A DNA stretch of 64,000 bases. Origin: Berberis thunbergii (Eukaryota; Streptophyta; Magnoliopsida; Ranunculales; Berberidaceae). Numbering within the stretch: the first letter of the stretch is position 1; the number at the start of each line of letters is the position of its first letter. The DNA is taken from the NCBI GenBank assembly GCA_003290165.1, contig QNQO01000547.1, forward strand, positions 496,001-560,000, in the 5' to 3' direction. Positions 57,817-64,000 of this stretch are shown piece by piece. A model generated the notes under the pieces. It worked only from the letters and a program-made list of their open reading frames with translations, was not told the DNA's origin and did no database searches. The position numbers were made by a program, and so were the translations under genes.

Positions 57817-60810
57817 TGTCACGCCCCGATTTTTGAGAAAAACGAAATTCTAAAATCCACGTAGGATTATCCGTTTCCCCAAAACTCGGGACGTGAAATT
57901 CAATAACAACAGAAACATTTAGCAGCAATGACAAAAATATAGTTTAGAAAATAGAACAAACTAAAATTTATAATAAAGCTCTAACCATGAAAAACTGACG
58001 TCGCTAGCCCCACTAGCGGAACTCCCGTAACGCTGCTCAAAAGCTTATAAACCTGAAAAGCTAATTGGCTACATTCCCAAAGGAATGTACCCAAGAAGCA
58101 AAAGCTCACTTGGGTCAGCAATAAAGCTGGTGTGAGAAATCTTCATTCCAAAATCAATAAAATCGCACGTGATAAACATCAAGCGAAACACAAACAACAA
58201 ACCATCACACCAATAGGTAGTTCCTCAATGAGGCAAAGGTGTGATGCAAGAAAACACAGTCCAAAGAATTTAGTTCCTCAACGAGGCAATCATATCATCA
58301 TTCTAATATGTAAATATGCATTTACATGTACTTACCCTATAGGAGTTGACTATGGCAAGTCGGACCTGCAGAAATATTAGTGGACTTGCCATCCTGCATA
58401 AAAAGAATTAGAAACAATGCAACGTCATTTATTCTTTTTATTTGAATTATGTTAATCTTTTTAACGGATTGATCACTTAGACGATACCACATTCGCACCA
58501 CCTCTGTGCCGAACATACATGCCCGTATGCCTCTCTCATATAAAGGAGGACTACTCCGTCATCCATGCCTAAGTGAGGACATCACATACAGGCATGCATC
58601 GCGGATACCCCTAACTATATGAGTACCAAAAGCCACTCTTGGGCTATCAATGCGCATAAACTCACGTCACATTTTTGACGGATAAATATCAAAGCCTATT
58701 TTAGGCATACAAACTCACCACATTTTCGCAAGACTAACCCGAAGGTTATTTTAGTTTCTCTAGTAAGAAATGGGTGCCCCAACTCCGCAAGACGACCCAC
58801 GGGTCATTTAGTTTCTCTAGTAAGAGAGGGGAAATAATAATCAAAAGAGATGTGGTAGTTCTAAGTGATACAAGCTCAAGTGATTTGTATTTTCAGAAAT
58901 CAAGGATTACCAATATCATTTATTTTTGATAATTCAATATTCCACCACAATGACATTTTGTCATTCGTAAATTGATTCACAATCTATCCACCCACATTTT
59001 TGGGGAAAACATAGCATATTCATTAATCATGCTATGTAACAATATGGAAATCAAGCCACTCCTTGATTCAAATATTCAAAATCTTCATAATGCATAAACA
59101 AGTCAATATGCATACAAATCTCCAAATTTATCACAATGCATTACTATTCATCAATCATTCAAACACCAACCAATCAAGGTCACACCCAATCAATAAAATG
59201 GTAAACATGGGTGACCCCAAACATGAACAAAATAAACAAATAAAGCAAACTCATTCTCACACACATAACCCATTCTATTTTGTAAATTGGGAACATTCTA
59301 TTTTCAAGAACAACATGAACCAGGCACCTAATCAACCAATCAAACAATCCAACAACAGATTATCTAAAAAGGTACTATTTAATGTATACTCTACTCATCA
59401 AAGGACAACAAGTGGAACAAGAAACAAGTAACACAGCATAGGCAAACTGATAGAAAAGAAGGACTCAAAGTAGAAGAGAAAGAAGTGAAGAAACTCACCT
59501 TTGTTTCCTCACAAAAGAGTTCCAAATATGCATAATCAGCTTTTCATCTTTGGTAACATCGACAAAAATCATCAAGCATCCTTCGGTCTTCAAAATCTGA
59601 AATGTCATCATCAACTTCATCCTCACTGTCCCTATCGAACAACACTTGCTCCATTTACGTTTTCTGCAGTTATCCCACTAACACACTCAGCCCACAATCC
59701 CAAAGATCATCAATAGTTAGGATCCACCCATTTGCATACCTCTCGCCCCATTCACATGATGTAGAACCAAATACAAAATATGAGTCCCAATCACAGAATC
59801 TGGAAAACTATATCATTTACTGATTGTGTTAAACTTTGCACCAATTCATATTCACAAAATCAACGAATCAGTTCATCAAAACCAAGCAAACCTGTACCTT
59901 TGACCCCTCCATCTTCAGATTGAAGAATCAAACAATAACCCAATATCCAGATCTGTTTGCCTACCTGTCCATCCAAAACTGTCGACTGAAGCATGTCGAT
60001 CAAATCCACAAGCTGCCATATCAGGTCAATCGACCTCATTCTGACTCCAATCCACAGTCGATCGACTTCCTGTTGCTCATCCTTCCTCCGTTGATCAACA
60101 AAGCCTCCCTGATCGGTCAAAACAATGTGAACAAAGGGCGAGATTAGGATGCGAGATCGTTCACCATCGGCCTGGAATCATCACGCCATCTACTGATCAG
60201 TTCTCGCTATTTCAAGACTTCTTTCATCGCCATCTCTTCTTCAGCAGATGGTGGAGAGGATGATGGTGATGATGAACTCATTGTCGTTGGTGATCCACTC
60301 GCCATTAGAGAGAGAAATCGATTCTCTCTAGGGTTTTGTTTGGGTTTGCTTGCAGAGAGTACCCTGTGAGAGAGCTCGACAAGAGCTTGATTTGGAGCTC
60401 AAGCATGAAGTCATCCTCGCTGCCGCTATGGCGCTTTACAGAGTAGTTATCAAAAATACCCTCCATTTGGGGATCACTTGGCTCCCCTGTACTCAAGTTC
60501 AAGCCTACGACATTTCCATTGTAATGCTCTCCCTGATCCTTCATCTTCATCACGCGATTCCCATCGCCGCCATCGAAAAGAAAACACAAGGGAAGGAGAA
60601 GGAGAAAATAAGAAGGAATGAGAAAGAAAAGAGGGTTTCTCTTTATATAGTGTGGGTGGCTATTCGCCCCCACTAAAATTCTGAGAACACCCGCCCTTTA
60701 ACTCACCAAATAAAACCCTAATTTCGAAATTCACAATCAATTTAATGTAACCCTATTTTATTTAATTAAAAATAAAATAAATTTGTTTTATGAAATTGAG
60801 GGGTGTTACA
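57817..60810 (-). repeat. array LTR 3, complete
   Basis: Near-identical to LTR 2. It contains the third CCT6 piece at 60431-60531. Confidence 0.88.
60305..60673 (-). pseudogene. LTR-borne frame with CCT6 fragment, copy 3
   Basis: 122 codons as in copy 1, with one substitution just after the CCT6 part (Arg to His). It lacks the extra T of copy 2, so it ends early. Confidence 0.8.
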
Positions 60811-62783
60811 TTATACACACGTTAAATGGAATCTCGTCCCGAGATTCGGATGGTAAGAAAGTTAACTGAATTTCGAAAACTACTAGTTGTCAAACAAAAG
60901 AAGATTTTGAAACACAATTTCAATTGAATTTTTGAAACAGAAATATTTATTGTCATTGAAAAAAGTAGGGGTGTTACACGCCTGATCCTACGTGGCCCAT
61001 AACATACATCTCCCTCCCTGCCTCCCTTTGGTGGATACACCGCACATTCTCAGTTCTCCCTCAGCAAGCTTGCTAGTTTGACCCATCCACTAGCAACAAT
61101 GAACGGAAAAGTGTAGTTTTAAACCACCACTATTGGTCTAAAACAACCCATTTAGCAAGATAAATAGTTTTAAATTCCAAGAGGATGCCGCTAGGATGTA
61201 ATCATATTAACAACAAATTTGTAAGATATAAGGCCAATTTAAGAACTAAGGAAACTGAAAACAGTATTAGCTTCAGAATGCATAATAATTATCATCAAAA
61301 GAACCTGAGGAATATAAGTACACATTCCTTGAAGAGAAAAAGTGTTTAGGATGCAGAAGTGGCTCTAGCAGAAGTGACATGAAGAATTTTCTGTCAATCT
61401 GGTTAAAATCTTAAAGATGAAGGTTTTGCATGGTTGCCGTTTCTATAAGTCTTGGATCACATCCACCCTCAAATTCCTTAGTTTTAAAAAAAAAGGTAAC
61501 TATGCGACAATGAATTAATTGCCATGAAAGGGGCATCAATGGGTGCATGTGCACATTAAAGGTCATAAAGTTTGATATGTAGTGACCAGAGCAAACAAAA
61601 CATTATGGAGTGCAAATACAGAATAAATTCTGACAGTAGATGCGAGAGAAGAAAACAATTGGAACAGAACACCCAATGCAACTAGTTGCTTAAGCTTGAT
61701 CTTTAATGATTAACCACAATGAGTGACTCACTGAGGAGGATGTTTCGTATGAACTTACAACTGAGCAGTGGGAGTCACAATGAACAATTGATAAGTTATC
61801 AGTCAGATGGTACCAGATTGCTTAAGATTTATGGAGTATAAGATTGAATCTTAAGAAACATGCTAAGAGGTGCGAAAGGAATAGATGTGGGCGTCAAGAG
61901 GGCTGGTCATAAAAGTACAACTACCCCATTCATGCAAAACTAAGGAAGGCTGCCATATCAAAAGCTTTCTCCAAGCATTGCAAACAGGTACCAGTATACA
62001 ACAATTAGATTAACGGCGACAAGATCAAATGAATCCAATAGCGGATTTGATAACCGATATTGTAGAAATATCAAATATGACATGATGAGAAAAATATATT
62101 TACCCTATAAGTCAGAACCCTAATTACACTATATCCACCCAAAAAAAAGGGATATCAAAAAAATTCAGCAAAGAGATCATACAAACACACAAGCAATGGC
62201 AATTTACACACACAAGCATCACCTTTAAATTTTGCATTGCAGAAATCCCAACAACCAATGATTCATACCATCTCAATTGATCAGTCACAAAATTCTAAAC
62301 AAAACCTTGATAAAACCCAAACCCCAGAAAAACCTGCAACTGGAGTTTTCAATCAAAATCTATGATTGGGTTTTCATGAAAAAAAATAATAATAATAGAT
62401 TAACATACAATATCCCCAAGGTCCAAATCACACGAATTTAATAGAAACTCAACATGGGTAACCACAATTACTTCCATAGATATCAAAAACCCAATTTACC
62501 CATCAAATCAAATTGCATGAACATTAAAGGTATATTAAAAAAAACCCATAAGAGAATTTAAACAAACAGACAGAGGGCAATATAAATAAGATTGCTCGCG
62601 CACACACAAGTCAATGGAACCTCGTCATGAGGTTCACGAAGAAAATAAAACAAAACTAAAGTTTGTTTTTTAAGGTTTACCCTTGTAACTTCATCTTAAG
62701 ACTCCTACACACCCATATCCACATTCCGAGGATCACCTAGACTCTACCCCAGCCTAGGCTAACCAAATGCTCTGATACCAAAC
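60811..62783 (-). repeat. array internal region 3, noncoding
   Basis: It shares several single-base states with internal 2 against internal 1, for example GGAACAGAACACCC rather than GGAACAAAACACCC. Confidence 0.85.
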
Positions 62784-64000
62784 TGTCACGCCCCGATTTT
62801 TGAGAAAAACGAAATTCTAAAATCCACGTAGGATTATCCGTTTCCCCAAAACTCGGGACGTGAAATTCAATAACAACAGAAACATTTAGCAGCAATGACA
62901 AAAATATAGTTTAGAAAATAGAACAAACTAAAATTTATAATAAAGCTCTAACCATGAAAAACTGACGTCGCTAGCCCCACTAGCGGAACTCCCGTAACGC
63001 TGCTCAAAAGCTTATAAACCTGAAAAGCTAATTGGCTACATTCCCAAAGGAATGTACCCAAGAAGCAAAAGCTCACTTGGGTCAGCAATAAAGCTGGTGT
63101 GAGAAATCTTCATTCCAAAATCAATAAAATCGCACGTGATAAACATCAAGCGAAACACAAACAACAAACCATCACACCAATAGGTAGTTCCTCAATGAGG
63201 CAAAGGTGTGATGCAAGAAAACACAGTCCAAAGAATTTAGTTCCTCAACGAGGCAATCATATCATCATTCTAATATGTAAATATGCATTTACATGTACTT
63301 ACCCTATAGGAGTTGACTATGGCAAGTCGGACCTGCAGAAATATTAGTGGACTTGCCATCCTGCATAAAAAGAATTAGAAACAATGCAACGTCATTTATT
63401 CTTTTTATTTGAATTATGTTAATCTTTTTAACGGATTGATCACTTAGACGATACCACATTCGCACCACCTCCGTGCCGAACATACATGCCCGTATGCCTC
63501 TCTCATATAAAGGAGGACTACTCCGTCATCCATGCCTAAGTGAGGACATCACATACAGGCATGCATCGCGGATACCCCTAACTATATGAGTACCAAAAGC
63601 CACTCTTGGGCTATCAATGCGCATAAACTCACGTCACATTTTTGACGGATAAATATCAAAGCCTATTTTAGGCATACAAACTCACCACATTTTCGCAAGA
63701 CTAACCCGAAGGTTATTTTAGTTTCTCTAGTAAGAAATGGGTGCCCCAACTCCGCAAGACGACCCACGGGTCATTTAGTTTCTCTAGTAAGAGAGGGGAA
63801 ATAATAATCAAAAGAGATGTGGTAGTTCTAAGTGATACAAGCCCAAGTGATTTGTATTTTCAGAAATCAAGGATTACCAATATCATTTATTTTTGATAAT
63901 TCAATATTCCACCACAATGACATTTTGTCATTCGTAAATTGATTCACAATCTATCCACCCACATTTTTGGGGAAAACATAGCATATTCATTAATCATGCT
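62784..64000 (-). repeat. array LTR 4, cut by window end
   Basis: It begins (in plus coordinates) at TGTCACGCCCCG and continues identically to LTR 2 and 3 until 64000. The array therefore extends further right. Confidence 0.88.

Larger units (their letters stand above)
49213..64000 (-). mobile_element. tandem array of a non-autonomous gypsy (Tekay-like) retrotransposon
   Basis: The order is partial LTR 49213-50882, internal 50883-52852, LTR 52853-55843, internal 55844-57816, LTR 57817-60810, internal 60811-62783 and LTR 62784 to the window end. On the minus strand each LTR runs from TGTAACACCCC to GGGGCGTGACA and is followed by PBS TTGGTATCAGAGC. LTR starts are 4961 and 4967 bases apart. Copies differ by a few substitutions and single-base indels only. 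Internals 2 and 3 share changes that internal 1 lacks. No gag or pol is present, so it must be mobilised in trans or was amplified by recombination. Confidence 0.9.

Noticed and set aside
49213..64000. Many small plus-strand frames repeated in each array unit (for example the one starting MRNLHSKINKIARD)
   Set aside because: They repeat because the LTR and internal DNA repeat; they have no domains and lie antisense to the element.
1..64000. CRISPR arrays, bacterial operons, organelle insertions
   Set aside because: No short regular direct repeats with unique spacers, no prokaryotic gene order, and no plastid or mitochondrial genes were seen.

Overview
This window is nuclear DNA of a flowering plant, probably a eudicot. 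The signs are plant F-box-associated and plant-mobile-domain genes, Ty3/gypsy Tat and Tekay-like retrotransposons, Ty1/copia elements primed on initiator tRNA-Met, LINEs with a DUF4283 ORF1, a tRNA-derived SINE, a TRIM, and many hAT- and Mutator-type MITEs. The sequence is AT-rich. It has no bacterial operons, CRISPR arrays or organelle genes. Most of it is transposable element, nested and in several states of decay. The species cannot be named from the sequence.

Layout. 1-7.7 kb: Tat/Ogre-lineage gypsy debris. It includes a gag C-terminal scrap, an LTR with about 131-bp internal repeats and a PBS-like site, and a broken antisense additional ORF (Transposase_28-like) whose 3' end is tandemly duplicated, followed by a second LTR. 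8-10 kb: a small F-box-associated scrap and an antisense LINE ORF1 pseudogene. 11.6-13.7 kb: a non-autonomous hAT element with its TSD, carrying a TRIM solo LTR and a SINE with a perfect 16-bp TSD. 13.9-17.5 kb: a hAT-type MITE, then a broken plant-mobile-domain (MAIN-like) gene. 19.4-33 kb: a segmentally duplicated F-box-associated (FBA) gene pair. Gene 1 is at about 21.6-23.2 kb and gene 2 at about 28.2-29.6 kb. Each begins with an exon that has no acidic residues and looks like an organelle transit peptide, and neither has an F-box. Their flanks are duplicated in direct and inverted orientation and have gathered MITEs with readable target-site duplications. 35.6-40.9 kb: two more FBA pseudogenes, separated by a copia 5' end, a gypsy solo-like LTR and a reversed gypsy reverse-transcriptase piece. 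41.9-43.6 kb: a copia deletion derivative with both LTRs and a perfect TSD. 45.5-47.4 kb: a 5'-truncated antisense LINE ORF2. 48.1-48.8 kb: a TRIM with an extra inverted LTR in front of it.

49.2-64.0 kb and beyond: the most striking region. It is a tandem array of a non-autonomous gypsy (Tekay-like) retrotransposon on the minus strand, in the order LTR-internal-LTR-internal-LTR-internal-LTR, with a period of about 4.96 kb. The copies are almost identical, and the array runs off the window. The roughly 3-kb LTR carries host-derived sequence downstream of its TATA box. One part is a recognisable piece of the C-terminal region of chaperonin subunit CCT6 (TCP-1 zeta). The next is a stretch that looks like another gene's 5' UTR and first codons. 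The LTR promoter could transcribe both.

Few genes look able to work. The two FBA genes at 21.6 and 28.2 kb have long open frames and conserved splice sites. Everything else coding is fragmentary. All names rest on reading motifs by eye; no database search was possible.
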